Position numbers and translations under genes: made by a program
Shown here: positions 25,950 through 38,202 of the stretch, piece by piece
Layout of the letters: every line of letters begins with the position of its first letter
Numbering within the stretch: position 1 is the first letter of the stretch
Source of the DNA: Gnetum montanum
Lineage: Eukaryota > Streptophyta > Gnetopsida > Gnetales > Gnetaceae
Direction of reading: 5' to 3'
DNA length: 64,000 nt
Assembly (NCBI GenBank): GCA_015680685.1
Contig: MNCI01008953.1
Location: forward strand, 178,733 to 242,732
The notes under the pieces: model-generated
The model's input: the letters and a program-made list of their open reading frames with translations, nothing else
Told to the model about the DNA's origin: nothing
The model's database searches: none

Positions 25950-27690
25950 AGGAACATGTAGTGGTAGAGGCAGTTGTGGCTATCTTGCTATTGCTACTAC
26001 TTTAGGTGGAAGGTAAAAAGCATTTAATAATGCCTTCATTTTCTCTTCTTTACTCCTGGGATCATTCACAGTCCACGTAGCTTCGTTGATGTGGGCCAAG
26101 GTTGGAACATCCAAAGGATAAGGCAAAATAGAAGAGAGCTCCTTCACATTGACAAACTAGGTCATGAATTAATTATGCTCAATGTTGAATGCTCAAAGTG
26201 TTTTCTACAATGCCTAGTAGCAATTCATTCTTTTAGCTAAGTTCTCTATGACTGATCTCTGGTCAGTGAATTTCTCCTTGAGAACCTCAAGTTCAACATT
26301 CACAATTGCAAGCTTCTACTTGGTGTCTTTATGGGTCTCGAACTTGGCCTCATACAATAAGTACAAGCTAGCCACTTGATTTTCAAGTTTATACTACAAC
26401 CATCTAACAATAAACATTGCCAAGTTTTCATAATAGAGATTGGACAGCTTCATGTACTTTATCATCTCTTTAATCTACAACTCCTTCATGCGAATTTCTG
26501 CCCTATTATAGGCATCAATCCCATCAATGATGGATTGCCACAATTCTTTTCCTTGTTGGAGTTGTTGTAGGGCCTCATTAACTTTTGCCTTCACCAGTTG
26601 GATATGCTTTTTATTCATCTCCTTTTTTAGGACAACCTAGTCTCTGTAATGACTTTTAACTTTCTTAAATTTCAAAGCCTCGTTCTTCTAGGTGGCAATC
26701 TCAATAGCTGAATTCTAGCATAAGTTGTGGACCTTCTCCATGAAGAGGTTATAATTTTCTAACTACCAATCTCCTTATTTTGGCATTTTCCCTAGCAAGT
26801 TTCTCCAACTATTGATGGATAAATTCTTCTAACTATTGTTTTTGCACATCAACATTCTACAGGCGATGGTTTTCTATAGTCAAGATCTCATTTTCTTGGC
26901 AAGTTTGCATCAAGTCCTTTCATATTGAGTGAGTTTCAACTTCTACTATTGATTGATCAAAGACTACCATTACCATTTCTCACTCAACCTACTTAAGCTA
27001 TTCTTAAAGCTATTTAAAAGATTCATCCCATGTCAATGTAGGGTTGATAAGAGCAGGGTTAATAATTCAAGATGTAATTCAACAACTTTCACAACCAAGC
27101 ATTGATTATGTGCTTGAGCTATTTCAAGTTTCCCTTTCAAGATGAAGAACTTTCCCTTTGACTCTAGCAGCTCTAGTGATGGTATTCAAAAAGTCAAAGA
27201 TATTTGGAATCGTTTGCCTAATTCCCACCAATCAATCGAGCAGTTCTTCATGCTAGAATGCACTCAATCTTCCACTAATTATCCCTGCAAATGCTTGCAC
27301 ATCTCTTAGTGTAGAAACATCTAATTCAAGTGCTACATGTGTGTTTAATGCCTCAATGACTTGATCAATAATAATCTTTGTAGCTGTCTCTTGCCCCTAG
27401 TGCTACATCACCAATACAATTACATCCTCATCCTCTTCCAAGCACACTGAAAAGGAAGCAGCATTCCTAGAGATTTCTAGGAATAGATGGTGCTTAGAGA
27501 CAAATACCATCACCTCTCAGGCACTTGGATTCAACCTCATAGGTAACTACATTTATTGGGTAGATAGCATTGATCAACCTTCCTTCATCTAGTTGATTGT
27601 ACAAGCCACTTCTCTGAGGTGACTTATGGTTAGTCTATACACGAATGGATCTCCACCACTAGCTCTTGTCTACTACTCTTATTTTTGCAA
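25950..27690 (-). pseudogene. 3' extra ORF of element C, coiled-coil part
   Basis: The minus strand, with a few stops, reads long stretches of charged heptad-like sequence, for example V-E-L-E-V-L-K-E-K-F-T-D-Q and E-A-K-F-E-T-H-K-D (about 26220-26370). The related region of element D (61880-63080) has the same character and partly the same words (Y-E/K-x-K/E-F, N-L-A-R/K-R-M). This is the C-terminal part of a protein encoded between integrase and 3' LTR. I do not know its role. Repeated conservation of helical register in two copies supports real coding origin. Confidence 0.6.
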
Positions 27691-27699
27691 GAGATGCTC

Positions 27700-28760
27700 T
27701 TAGAATTTTCACATGCATTCAACCACAGTGCAAGCCCATGGTATTTGCTCATGAGTAGGTGGTGGAGGTGGACGTTGCTGCACCTCTTTTGTGGTCATGG
27801 TAGGCATCTTATCTTTTGTCATCTCAACCCACGAAGCACTAAGAGCATGTCTGAGTGTATCATTTGCATAGTAAACTATCCCTACCCTTTTGCATAGTTT
27901 CCTGATCAAGTAGGAGAAGGGCCAGGTCTTTCTTCCATGTTCATTCTTCTTGAAGCACTTTTCTATCTCTAAATAGATTAGTTGTGGAAGATTTGTTGGA
28001 AATTTTTTACTTAGAGCGATGCATGCTTGGGTGGAGAAGGTTGTCACCTTACTGGGCCTCACTGTTGGATTAAGGTGGTAGGATACTATCTTAAAATAGA
28101 CTTACTTTGCCAGTTTGAGTGCACCAAAATCCTTGCGATGAACCCCATAACACTACTGCATCCACTTCTTCTTTGCTCTAGGGTCATCTTGTGTTGACAA
28201 CTCTACCAACTATGTTCCTATGTTTAGTAGCCCAAGGACCTATGCAATAGCCTCCACTGAGTAGGACACTTGGATGTCCTTGATTTTCATAGAAAATCCT
28301 ACTTTCCTATTATTTTAGAATAGATATGTTTCTCCCAGGTACCACTCCCCACTAGAAGTGATGTTTGGCCACATGGGAGAGGCTTACAGTTGAGTTCTAA
28401 CATCTTCTGGAGCCCATTCAAGGAATGCTCTGAAATTTAGTTCTTGGAGAACTAAGTGTTGGACCTCATGACTTCCAATTATGTCAAAATAGGCCTACGT
28501 GAGTGTGACTTCCAATCTAGGTACAGGGCCTAACACTTCACCTCGTTGTGAATGTTTAGATGTAGCTACCTCTTCTAGAATCTATAAGATAGATTCCACC
28601 TTGGCCTCATCTCTAAGAGGTCCTATTTCATGGGTTGCCTCAACTTGTTCTTGGCCATGTTCTTGTTGGCATCTTCCTCCTCGAGGTCACTTCTCTCGTG
28701 GTTGTGATGGTCCCTCCTCCTGTGGTCTCTTCGATCTTAGTGCCATCTATAATCACACAT
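27700..28760 (-). pseudogene. 3' extra ORF of element C, N-terminal plant-retroelement-type domain
   Basis: The clearest piece is 27709-28062 on the minus strand: L-P-Q-L-I-Y, then W-P-F-S-Y-L-I-R-K-L-C-K-R-V-G-I, then a Pro-rich linker. The pattern of a short hydrophobic strand, L-I-x-x-L-C-x-R-x-G-V/I, is familiar from plant transposon-associated proteins that occur in Athila-like elements and in many uncharacterised plant proteins. I assign that family only by this pattern. Upstream (28063-28760) the frame is broken. The domain precedes the coiled-coil part at 25950-27690. Confidence 0.5.
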
Positions 28761-28762
28761 AA

Positions 28763-29773
28763 CAATGGATTAGTAATTATTATGTAACTTATAATGACTA
28801 GAATAACTTGCCTCATGAAGGGGTTACATTCGACTAAGGTGTGATTATGGTTGGATAGATTAAGTAGTTAATTATTAATTTAATCTTTGATTTAACGAAG
28901 TTGTTGGAAGGGTTAAATTATCAAAAATTAATGATTAAATAGCATTTATTGCTTAACCCTTTAGGGGAGTTAAAAAAAATTTTGAAAAAATTATCATCAA
29001 AACCTTGGGGTTTGCTAACTCCATGATTAAGAGATTACCTTCGATAATTACAGGATCGAAGAATGGGGTGATTTGGATAAACAACGTGAGAGTTATATGC
29101 ACAGGAAGGTGTTGGGCTCTAAAAATTACAAAAATGCCTTGGACATTATGGACCAAATGTGAAAAATTCCTAATTGTTCAATGGTATTTATGATATTTTT
29201 TTATTGCATCAATGGGGCCTCATCAATAAGGCCTAGTCGACACAATCTGCTACATCGACGAGGCCTCATCGATGTAGCTATTGACCATCGTTGACTTTCA
29301 TTGACTTAGTGAAAACTTAAAAATTATAAAGAGATTTTGAATGAAATTAGGGTATAGAATCCGAAGTAGCCACAAACATGATGAAAATATGAGAAGAGGG
29401 TTTTGAAGTCTCAAAAATTAAGAAAATTGGAAAAATGGTAAAAATGGGATGGAAAATGAAAGCTCAAGGAGTAGAGAGTGGTGTGCATAATGGAATATGC
29501 AAAAGAAAGGATTGTAATGATGTTGATAGTAAGGGACTTAACTCATCAAACCAATAGATATGCAAGTGGGTCCTCCTAATAGTAGGCTCATGCCTTTGTT
29601 GCCCTTGCATAATCCCAACTAAAGGTTTGGTGGGCCTCATAGTTGATTAATGGTCATAAAAAGTTAAGGACCAACCAGAAAGAATCTATCCAAGAATTCC
29701 AACACAGAAAACTAAGACATTGAGCATATCTTTCAATGACTTCATATCGCCACTCCAAGACTGATCGACCCAC
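28763..29773 (-). repeat. spacer of element C with internal U3-like repeats
   Basis: No gene is supported. 29205-29290 contains GATG/GGCCTCATC units like those in the LTR U3, including the palindrome GATGAGGCCTCATC in variant form. About 29300-29660 is matched by 63280-63640 in element D, so it belongs to the element. Confidence 0.5.
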
Positions 29774-30500
29774 TTAAGACACAAGAGTGGTCCCATCTCT
29801 CCTATATTTTCTTATGGTTCTTGTTAAGATATTTGTGAGCTCTTGGTTAGTTGCCTCTGCTTGACTATTGGCATGTGGGTGATAGGGTGTTTTTAATTTA
29901 TGTTCAACCCCCAAACATTGCATCAACTTTCTAAAAGTGGAACCTATTAAATGAGTTTCATTATTAGAAATTAGTGCACATGGCACCTCAAACCTATTTA
30001 CAACATTTTTTTGTATAAATCTAGTAGCAATGGATGATGTACAATTAGTAACAGTTTCTGCTTCTACACATTTTGTGTAGTAGTTGACTACTACAATGAT
30101 ATATGCCTTTCCATTAGACATGGGTGTGATGGGACCCATGAAGTCAATGCCCCATATGTCAAAAGGCTTTAGTGGTTAAATCCATAGTTGAGAACCTTCC
30201 ATTCGAGTGATCATCCCATCATCTCATTGACAACGCTCACAAGATCAGATTAACTGGTGGGCATCCTTGAAGATTATAGGCCAATAGTATCCTACCATTA
30301 GGATTTTTATGGCTGTGCATCTCCCTGCATAGTGACCTTTGTAAAGCCCTTTGTGAGCATCCTGGAGAACATGCAGTTGATCTTCATCAGGGACACACCA
30401 ATGAATTAGGCCATCGACGCATACCTTGTAAAGGTGTCCATTAATTTTCATGAAGTATTTGGCCTAATGAAGAAATGTTTGCTTCTTTCTAAATTCAAGA
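29774..30500 (-). pseudogene. integrase of element C
   Basis: Minus strand. 30245-30451 has the zinc-binding part followed by H-x-G-L-Y-K-G-H-Y-A-G-R-C and Y-Y-W-P. 29774-30139 has the core: P-I-T-P-M-S-N-G-K-A-Y-I, A-L-I-S-N-N-E-T-H-L and Y-H-P-H-A-N-S-Q-A-E-A-T-N-Q-E-L. The second catalytic Asp is Asn here (S-N-N instead of S-D-N/x); the Glu remains. Stops separate the two halves. The enzyme would insert the DNA copy into the genome. Confidence 0.8.
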
Positions 30501-30559
30501 TCTTGTGGCATCTCCTAGGTGAGAAGATAAGTGATGATGCAATTGTAACATTTTATTTT

Positions 30560-31130
30560 TGTAGGAATTTGATCATTTATTGCTCTTGTAAAGAGTATTT
30601 TGTCTAAAAACTGATCAAAGAGTGGGGCTCTCCTCCTCTTTATTATCCCATATTAAGTGAGAGAGGTGGTCAGTGACCACATTCTCAATCCTATTTTGAT
30701 CTACCATTGTGAGATCGAATTCTTACAAGATCATGAACCACTATATGATATGAGGGCTCACCATTGACTTGTTCATGAGGAAGAAAATTGCACTATGATC
30801 TGTGTGCACAAATACTTTATAGCCAAGCACATAGTGCCTAAGATTTTCAAGATCATACACCATTTCCATTAGTTCCTTCTCCATGGTGGTGTAATTTAAT
30901 TATGCCCCAACAATGCTTCAACTTGCACAATGGATGTAGTATGGGAATTTCTTATCATCCAATTGTGTGAGCACAGCTCCCAAGGCATAGTTAGATGCAT
31001 CTATCATGATGTGGAATGGTCTAGACTAGTCTAGTGCCTATAGAATTGGTGTTTCTATGAGTTTTTCCTTTAGCTTTTGGAATGCTTGTTCACATTTCCT
31101 AGTCTAGATGAAATGTTTATATTTCTTTGT
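30560..31130 (-). pseudogene. RNase H of element C
   Basis: In broken minus-strand frames I read P-F-H-I-M-I-D-A-S-N-Y-A-L-G-A-V-L, then Y-T-T-M-E-K-E-L, V-F-V-H-T-D-H-S-A-I and L-S-H-L. This is the usual RNase H module behind RT, with the first Asp, the Glu and the T-D-H motif recognisable. It would degrade the RNA template. Confidence 0.7.
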
Positions 31131-31329
31131 AAGCTCTACTAATGGTTTTGCAATCTTAGAGAAATTCTCTATGAATCATCGGTAGCATCCAGTGTATCCA
31201 AGGAATGATTGAACATCTTTAATAGTTTCTAGTTGGTGAGTTATTCCTTAGATGATCCTTATTTTCTTAGGGTGTACCTTGATCCCTTTTTGAGTGATTC
31301 TATGCCCCAATACAATACCTTCTTAGACC

Positions 31330-32270
31330 ATGAGGTGGCTCTTTTTCCAATTGTGTCATAGATTTTTTTCCACACATATTTTTAGTACTTGCTCAAGGTA
31401 ATCCAAGGCATACTCAAACATAGCTCCATAGGTGGAGAAGTCATCCATGAAGACTTCCACACCACTACCGATCTACTGTTGAAAGATGCTAAGGACCAAG
31501 CATTGAAATGTTGCAAGGGCATTGCATAGACCAAATGACGTCTTACAATATGAAAAATTCCCCCAAGAACTTGAGAATGTTGTCTTGGCCTGATCTTCTA
31601 GTGAAAGTTGGATTTGGTTATAGTCATTATAACCATCCAAGAAGCTATGATAACAATGCCCAGATATGGTGTCCAACACTTGATCCACAAATGGAAATGG
31701 AAAATGATCTTTAAACATTTCCATATTTAACAGCCTAAAGTCAATGCAGACCTACCACTTCCCACTTTTCTTTAGCATGATTACTAGTGGGCTAATCCAC
31801 TTACTATATGCGATGGAATAGATAAACCTTTCCTTATGGAGTTGCTCTATTTCCTCCTTGATGATCTGCTTCAATTTGGGATTCAGCTTTCTCTACAACT
31901 ACCTTCTTGCCTTCATGGCCAAGTTGATGTAAATGTGATGTTGGCATATCCTTGGATCAATTCCTGTCAGCTCTAAATATGACCAAGAAAATGCTATTAA
32001 CCATTTATTAACCACCTCTAGTAGCCTTTCTTTTTGTTTAGAAGAAAGTTTGGCATTTATTATGACTAGCTTATCATTGTTTAAGAATGCATACCTCATG
32101 CCAGTTGGTAGATTTTTTAACTCTAGGGGCTCTTGCTTGAGGTCATCAGGGATTTTCAACTCTCTCCAATAGGTATCATCATTTTCATTATCAGAGAGTT
32201 GGTAATGAACTTGTTCAAGTTCGTCCATGCCTTCAACATAAGCATATGTTAGGCTTTTAGTTGGTTCCAT
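31330..32270 (-). pseudogene. reverse transcriptase of element C
   Basis: Minus strand. 31899-32270 holds the acidic N-terminal region, ending A-F-S-W-S-Y-L-E-L-T-G-I-D-P, a hallmark of Athila/Tat pol upstream of RT. 31473-31724 contains F-L-D-G-Y-N-D-Y-N-Q-I, then T-T-F and G-N-F-S-Y and F-G-L-C-N-A. The active-site box is F-M-D-D (about 31440-31480), with both aspartates kept. Stops lie between the pieces. Confidence 0.8.
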
Positions 32271-32339
32271 GCATAATGTGCTACTTTCTGAGTCAGCTAT
32301 CAGCCGCTAGATGCCTTCCTATTTTATAGCTACTACATA

Positions 32340-32800
32340 TAGAAACTGTTGAATATTTGTTTTTTGTGCACACTGATTGTATGCTTTAATGTATGTACTT
32401 TTGATGGACCAAATAGTTTGCACACAATTGCATCCATTATTACTATACATGATGCATGGAATACACTTCTTCTCTATCTTGTCAAATTCATTCTCCTTGG
32501 AGATTTCCAAAGAGAGGTTTCTTATGTCCATACATGCATCAACCGTGCTTAACCAGGCTCTTTCCATAATGATGGAAACGTCACCTTTGTGCTTCTTAAC
32601 CTTGATCACCAAAAAATGATAGGATAATACCACCCACAAACTATGGTCATAATGTCCTCTACTAATACTATAGGGACAATAATTGATTAATGTACCAATT
32701 CTAGATGGATGTTGCTCTTCTTAAGAGGTGGTAGGTTCTAGGCTTTGTACATGTCATAGGAGATGAGATTGGCACTGGAACCAGAGTCAAGATGAGTCTT
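32340..32800 (-). pseudogene. protease region of element C
   Basis: The minus strand at about 32750-32787 reads D-S-G-S-S-A-N-L-I-S-Y-D, the catalytic triad Asp-Ser-Gly with its usual followers. The rest of the domain continues in other frames to about 32340 (for example the 32319-32639 frame). Frameshifts make it inactive. Confidence 0.65.
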
Positions 32801-33099
32801 GCATGGCTCATGTCTAGTGATCTATAGGTAAATGAGTGGACTTCTTGAGTCAAATTTTTTCATGAGAAGATTTCCAACTTTGATCTAAGCAAAAATATCA
32901 TGAGTTAGCATCATAGTGAAAATCTCAAGTGGCTTTTGGTTTGAAGGGCACTCAAAGGTATTTTATGTAGAGGATTAGGATGTTGAAGATGCAAGGTGAC
33001 TAGCCACATGAGGTTGTGAGGGTTTAGGAGAACTGTTGGGTTGGAAGAAAGGTATTTTTTGGATCGATTGTCCAAACCACTCAGTTGGAAAGTCAATTG

Positions 33100-35350
33100 T
33101 AAATGTACATCCCTCATAGCATTTCATTGTTGCAGCTGTGGAGGAATCTCACCTTGTATGAATAGAGTAGGAGGTAACTGAGTAGAGGGAAAAAGGACAT
33201 GTGCAGATGAATATGGAGGGTGGTATGGATATGGGTTCTCTCTCTAAGTGGATGGTGAATGTGTTCAATGGTACTCTAGAGGGTAATAGTGATGTTGAAA
33301 TGAGGCATGACTTGTAGAACTTCTTTGAGAGACGGATTGTTGAACATAGTACCCATATGGATCTAGTTGCCTATAAGGATACTACTATCTTGGTGAAATC
33401 ATTTCCCATTATTGTGGTTGGTGCCATTACTGGTATTGTTCATATGGTTGTTATGGATCTCCACTTGGGTAGTAAGCTTATTGTTTTTTGTGGAACTATC
33501 TTGGATTTCCTTGAGGATAAGGCAATTGTCTGGGTGCTTGCCTATGTGCTAATCAAGGACTCAATGCATACACCCAAGACTCTTGTAAGTGTGACACCAT
33601 AGGGCAACATCCCTTTGGATGTTTGTATTAATGAATGTCACAACCAACATTATCATTGAATTCTATCTCCACAACTTCCTCTATGGCAACAACTTTGCCC
33701 TTACCTCTTTGGTAGGCACGTTCAGCTTCTTTTTGCTTCCTACAGTTATGATCACTATTTTTCTCTTTGGATTCTTTAGCAATCTTCATAGCAATTTTTA
33801 ATTTTTCATCAATAGAGTCACATAATTTATCAACCTTTGTCAAAATATCAAAAACATATTTTTGGATGGGCAAGGTTTTTCTATTCATCATTCCATTGAG
33901 TGGTGACTCCTCCTCATCATAAAATTGGGCCTCCCATTTCTTGATGGAAGGGTCCATATTATACTATTCTACACTTTTCATTTTTTGCAACTCACCTTCT
34001 TCTTTTGCTACATGCTCTATCAATATATGGATTTGATAAGCTCTTAGTTCAAATAGTCTCCCTTGGGCATACACCCTAAGAGTTCTTCTAATTTTTGCTT
34101 TGAGACCATCTATGATGTGGTGAAGTTGTTCCCTCGAAGAATAATCATGGCTAGGGCATCAGTGTAAGAGTGAATAATATCTACCCATAGCAATATCCAA
34201 GGGCTCATGTATTCCTTGTTTTCATCCTTGGATCTACCTCCTCAAATTAGACACTCTAGTGTACATCTGGTAGTTGTCATTAAATAGCTCTAACATGGTA
34301 CTCCATCGGCGAATGGATTCTAGTTCCAAGGATCAATACCAACTTTTAGTTTTCTTGATGAGTGTCCTAGGGAAAAGTTTGAGTTTTTGCTAATCATTTT
34401 CAATGTTCTATAAGGTACAGGCATCATGGAAATCTTGTAGATGATTCTATGAATTAGAATTTTATCCCCCCTCAAATCTTAAGATATTATTCATGTCTAA
34501 GTGCTTGATCCTACTGTCTTTCATATGCCTAGTTAGAATTCTAACTACCTCTTCAATGTTAAGCATACTTCAAGTTGCCAATAGAGGTTCATCATCATCT
34601 CTACATCAATGATGTTGAGGATGGTTTTTTCCACCCCTTTGGTCTTGGTGGCCTTCACAATCATTGTTGTCTCATTGATTACCTTCAACATGATTATTTT
34701 GACAATAGCTTCTATGAGAATCAGTAGATGAAGAGGAATGTTCAAAATCAAATGAATAGGATGGAGAGAAAGGCAGACCACCATTACCATCATGGTATCC
34801 ACGACCATGATTCCACTCATTATGATCACCATCCTTAGATCCGTTGCTATTGTGATGTTTGCCTAAGTCCCTACCTTGATTGTCACTTTTTCCTAAACCT
34901 AATTTATAATAGTTGATCATAGGTTCAAGGTCACACCCTCATTACTAATTACAGGGGATGGAGAATCTTCATGTTGAGAACCTTCAAAGGGAGGATCCTC
35001 ATTGTCATCTTGATCTAGTAGGAACATGGGATTAGTGAAATGTTTTTCCTTCGTAGCCTCATGGTGTTTCTCCTAATGTCAATCTCACTTGCATTGTGTT
35101 TCAATGGGATGGTAGTCCTAAGTGTCATAACCATTCATAATGTATTCCTCATGAAGATCTAAGATGCCAAACTTTTTATGGGTTTGAAACAACATCTTGG
35201 GCACAGATTGATTGGGGGGCAAGACAATGTTGCCTCCATATCATGCCATAACAATTGTTCATCCTCATGTAGGATGAAGGTGAAAGTTTGGTACATACTC
35301 ATCTGGATGAGTATATACCACTTTGCACTCTTTTGGGATCGACGATTTGA
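33100..35350 (-). pseudogene. gag: gag of element C
   Basis: Minus strand, several frames. From the start: 34672-34920 is a Gly/His/Asp/Ser-rich tract (H-N-S-N-G-S-K-D-G-D-H-N). Then 34050-34540 carries the gag core, with K-S-W-Y, S-T-M-L-E-L-F-N-D-N-Y and a helical end; 33628-33957 is charged and basic (R-K-Q-K-E-A-E-R). Near 33150-33400 the sequence is Tyr/Pro/Gln/Ser-rich (Y-P-Y-H-P-P-Y-S). No CCHC knuckle is certain. Gag would form the particle. Confidence 0.65.
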
Positions 35351-35513
35351 CATATTTGCACCTATGAGAAGAAGAAGAGATTTTGCAATATGAAATAAAA
35401 CATCAATGTGCTTTTATAATTCTCTATATAGCAGGAATGATATTGACCTTGAGGTTCATATAATGACATTCACGGTATTCACTAAACCTAAATAGTTCAC
35501 ATTTCAACAAATA

Positions 35514-35535
35514 AAGTCCCTAGCAATGACACCAA
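35514..35535 (-). other. primer-binding site of element C
   Basis: The minus strand reads TTGGTGTCATTGCTAGGGAC directly after the 5' LTR. Compared with the Athila-type site known to me (TTGGCGCCGTTGCCGGGGA), all differences are transitions, mostly at CpG. Confidence 0.75.
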
Positions 35536-36443
35536 TGATGAGTGGCGAGGTACTCCTATGCCTAACCATACGAATCACAAGCATTTGCCTCCAATCCAAT
35601 CGAATTCCATGGACTTTATAGCTTCCAATGCACTAGTCTTCTAGGAAGTGAACCTTGCCCTAAGGTCATTCATTATCTTCCCAATTAAACTTTTAAAGCA
35701 CATGGTATGGTTAAGTGTAATTGAGGCATACGATTTTTATAGTTTTCTGTTTTCTAGTCTTGGTGCTTGAGTAGAGATAAAGATAAGGTAATTTAATGGC
35801 TAATTCAATGTAACTAACTACTAGCCTGTAGCTGATCCTAACATAAGTACCCAGTCACACTTTTTGCACACATCCTAAACCCACTTATCCACTATTAGGT
35901 TACCAAGCACTACACTACTAGGTGTACCAAGCAATAATGCTATTGCAATTACCAAGTGAATTCATGTTACGCTTGAAGTAGTCATACTTATGTATCTAAT
36001 CTATCTAGCTTATTTTGCTCAATTATCTTAATTAGCTTAATTACTAGAAAACATTGAATAAGTAATTGAAAACATTATATGCATAAATGAAATATTTAAT
36101 CTATCTAAAATGCCGCAAGGTCTATCAAAAAGCTTATCTTTATTGTTGCACACACTATCATGCTCAAGTACAACAATGCTCGAATAAATATCCCTACACT
36201 TAATGACTCCTACTACGGTCACTCAAGAAAAATATTCTAATTTTTAAATAGACAAACTACAAGAGCTCTACTACTACTATGAGAATTGATTGCCATAAAT
36301 GTGACTAGTGGCTCATATTTATAGACTAGGATAGACCCCTACATCGACAGGTCTACATTGATGCAATTGACTATGTCGATAGGGCCTCATTGATGGGGCC
36401 TCATCAATGGGGTCTAATCAATGCAACAAACCAAAACTCATCA
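35536..36443 (-). repeat. 5' LTR of element C
   Basis: On the minus strand it starts TGATGAGTTTTGG and ends CACTCATCA. A TATA box (TATAAATA, minus) is at 36316-36323, at the position matching 25495-25502 in the other LTR. Confidence 0.9.
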
Positions 36444-37926
36444 TTGCCTAAGGCATCTTTCTTATGGGCATAACTAGTCTTAGTAAAAGAGGAAAGTAAC
36501 CAATAATCTTAAGGAACATTAAATATGAAAATATTAAATGTCTTATAAGTAGAAATATTGAAGATGAAATAACTTTTAAAAATCATAAGATTATGTAAAT
36601 AATAAAAAATATAGCATATAAAAAATGAAACTTAGCAAGATCATTGATAGCTATAAGTAGCCATGGTAATGATCATAGTAGTAAACAACAAATAGTAACA
36701 CCATTAACAATAGCATCCAACAACAATTGTAGATGGTGGCACAAGTAACAAAAGCTTGAAATTAACATGTTAGAAATGAAGAAAGGCTAAGTGAGAAAGG
36801 AAAGGAAGTAAGATAGGAAAAGTAGAAAAGAAAAGCAAAAGACCTTTTTTTTCTTAATCTTCTGCCCTTTTTTTTATCTAGTTAATGAGCTCTTATAGCC
36901 CTTAAGGTTACCTTCTCTTCCTCATTTTACTCTTTGGGAGAGAGGCATGTATGCCAAGTGTCTTTACACATGGAAGTTGGAGATTGGCTTCATCTTCGAA
37001 TTGATTCTTTGAATGTTGCCCATTATTATGGCTCTAAGAAATGTAAGGATGCTTGCAAATATGAAGTATGGCTAGCAATTGATAGTAGAGATGAAGTGCT
37101 TCCAGTGATTGAATGGGAAAACTTGTATAAAGCAAGAATAGCACTTCGATTGCTATTGAACATGGCATAGTAGTGCTTCACAAATGCTTGCTAATCTCTT
37201 TCACTCATTGTTGTTATTTCTCATTCATGCTCATCTTCATTAAATTTAAAAGGTTGTTCATGATATTTTGATTTTCAACAACTATTGCTTTTTCTTTAAT
37301 CTAACCTATAGGAAATGATTTCTATGTTGATTTGACTAAGTAAAAACATCATCTTGGTAACCCATGAATTCATGCATTATTTATCTTTTGTTTATCCTTT
37401 AAGGTAGCTACCTATACGATTACTATAATTAATTCTAGGTCATGGTTTTTGCAACAATCTTTGTTAATTTATTGTTGTATTAAAGCTTAAAAGAAGATAA
37501 ATTTAGGATTATTAAAACTAAAGTTTTTGAAAGGATTTAAACATGAAAATTTAATATTGCAATAAAACTTCGCCTTTAGTTTTAGTTTTATATTTAAATA
37601 ACTAACCATCCAAGGTCAGATCTAGGTATAGGGTCCTTTTACAATCTCATTTCTTTTCTTTTTTTGATTTGCATCTTTTGAGATGATAGAAACATGAGAA
37701 ATTTTAATATCTAAGAACCTTCATAGCTATGTCACTTATGATCAATTCACTTTTATTTATCATGGCTAATGTTATTACTAAGTAAGTTTGGTAGTGATTG
37801 ATATGGGTAGTTGATTTAAAGAATATTTGTAAATTTAATTTGATTATTGTTTATGCTTAGTTACATTCATGAAACAAGCTCTTACTATGAAAGTAAATTA
37901 TGAATAAGGCCCCATCCAAGGGCAAT
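36444..37926. other. no gene recognised
   Basis: Unassigned DNA between elements. The plus-strand frame 36934-37170 (78 codons) is fairly well balanced in composition, with V-W-L-A-I-D-S-R-D-E-V-L, but matches no family I know. It could be a fragment of element coding sequence. Confidence 0.35.
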
Positions 37927-38202
37927 GTTGATAACAACATCAAGCCCCAACCAAACCAACAAAGAACTTATTCCTTAAACATTAAGTACTCCATCAAATT
38001 TTTAAAATTTTGAACACTAAATATATATTATTTTATAAATAATTTTATATATATATTAAAACCTATGTACCTATAGTACATAATAATTATGATTATTTTT
38101 AGATAAATTGTAAACTCAATAGTATATACCTTTATAAATACACTTGAAGAAGTTTAATTCAATGTTTCAATAATTCTATAAGGAGACACAAATAGACTAA
38201 GG
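37927..38202 (+). repeat. possible truncated LTR of the B family
   Basis: TGTTGATAACAACATCAAGC resembles the start of LTR B (TGTTGATGTCAACATCACCC) and follows a purine-rich AAGGGCAA. After 276 bp it is interrupted by the Tat-like element. The rest may continue after 55524, but I could not show this. Confidence 0.3.

Larger units (their letters stand above)
24722..36443 (-). mobile_element. Athila-like LTR retrotransposon C
   Basis: LTRs lie at 35536-36443 (5') and 24722-25654 (3'), minus strand. Flanks TTACC (24717-24721) and TTGCC (36444-36448) fit a 5-bp target duplication with one transition. Next to the 5' LTR is a decayed Athila-type primer site. In element order come gag, protease, RT, RNase H, integrase, a further long region with a coiled-coil coding relic, a G-rich tract and the 3' LTR. 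Athila elements also have extra coding sequence between integrase and the 3' LTR. Every reading frame is broken. Confidence 0.9.

Noticed and set aside
36934-37170. 78-codon plus-strand frame as a host gene
   Set aside because: Composition is plausible, but there is no recognised domain, no splice context and no similar frame nearby; left as unassigned.
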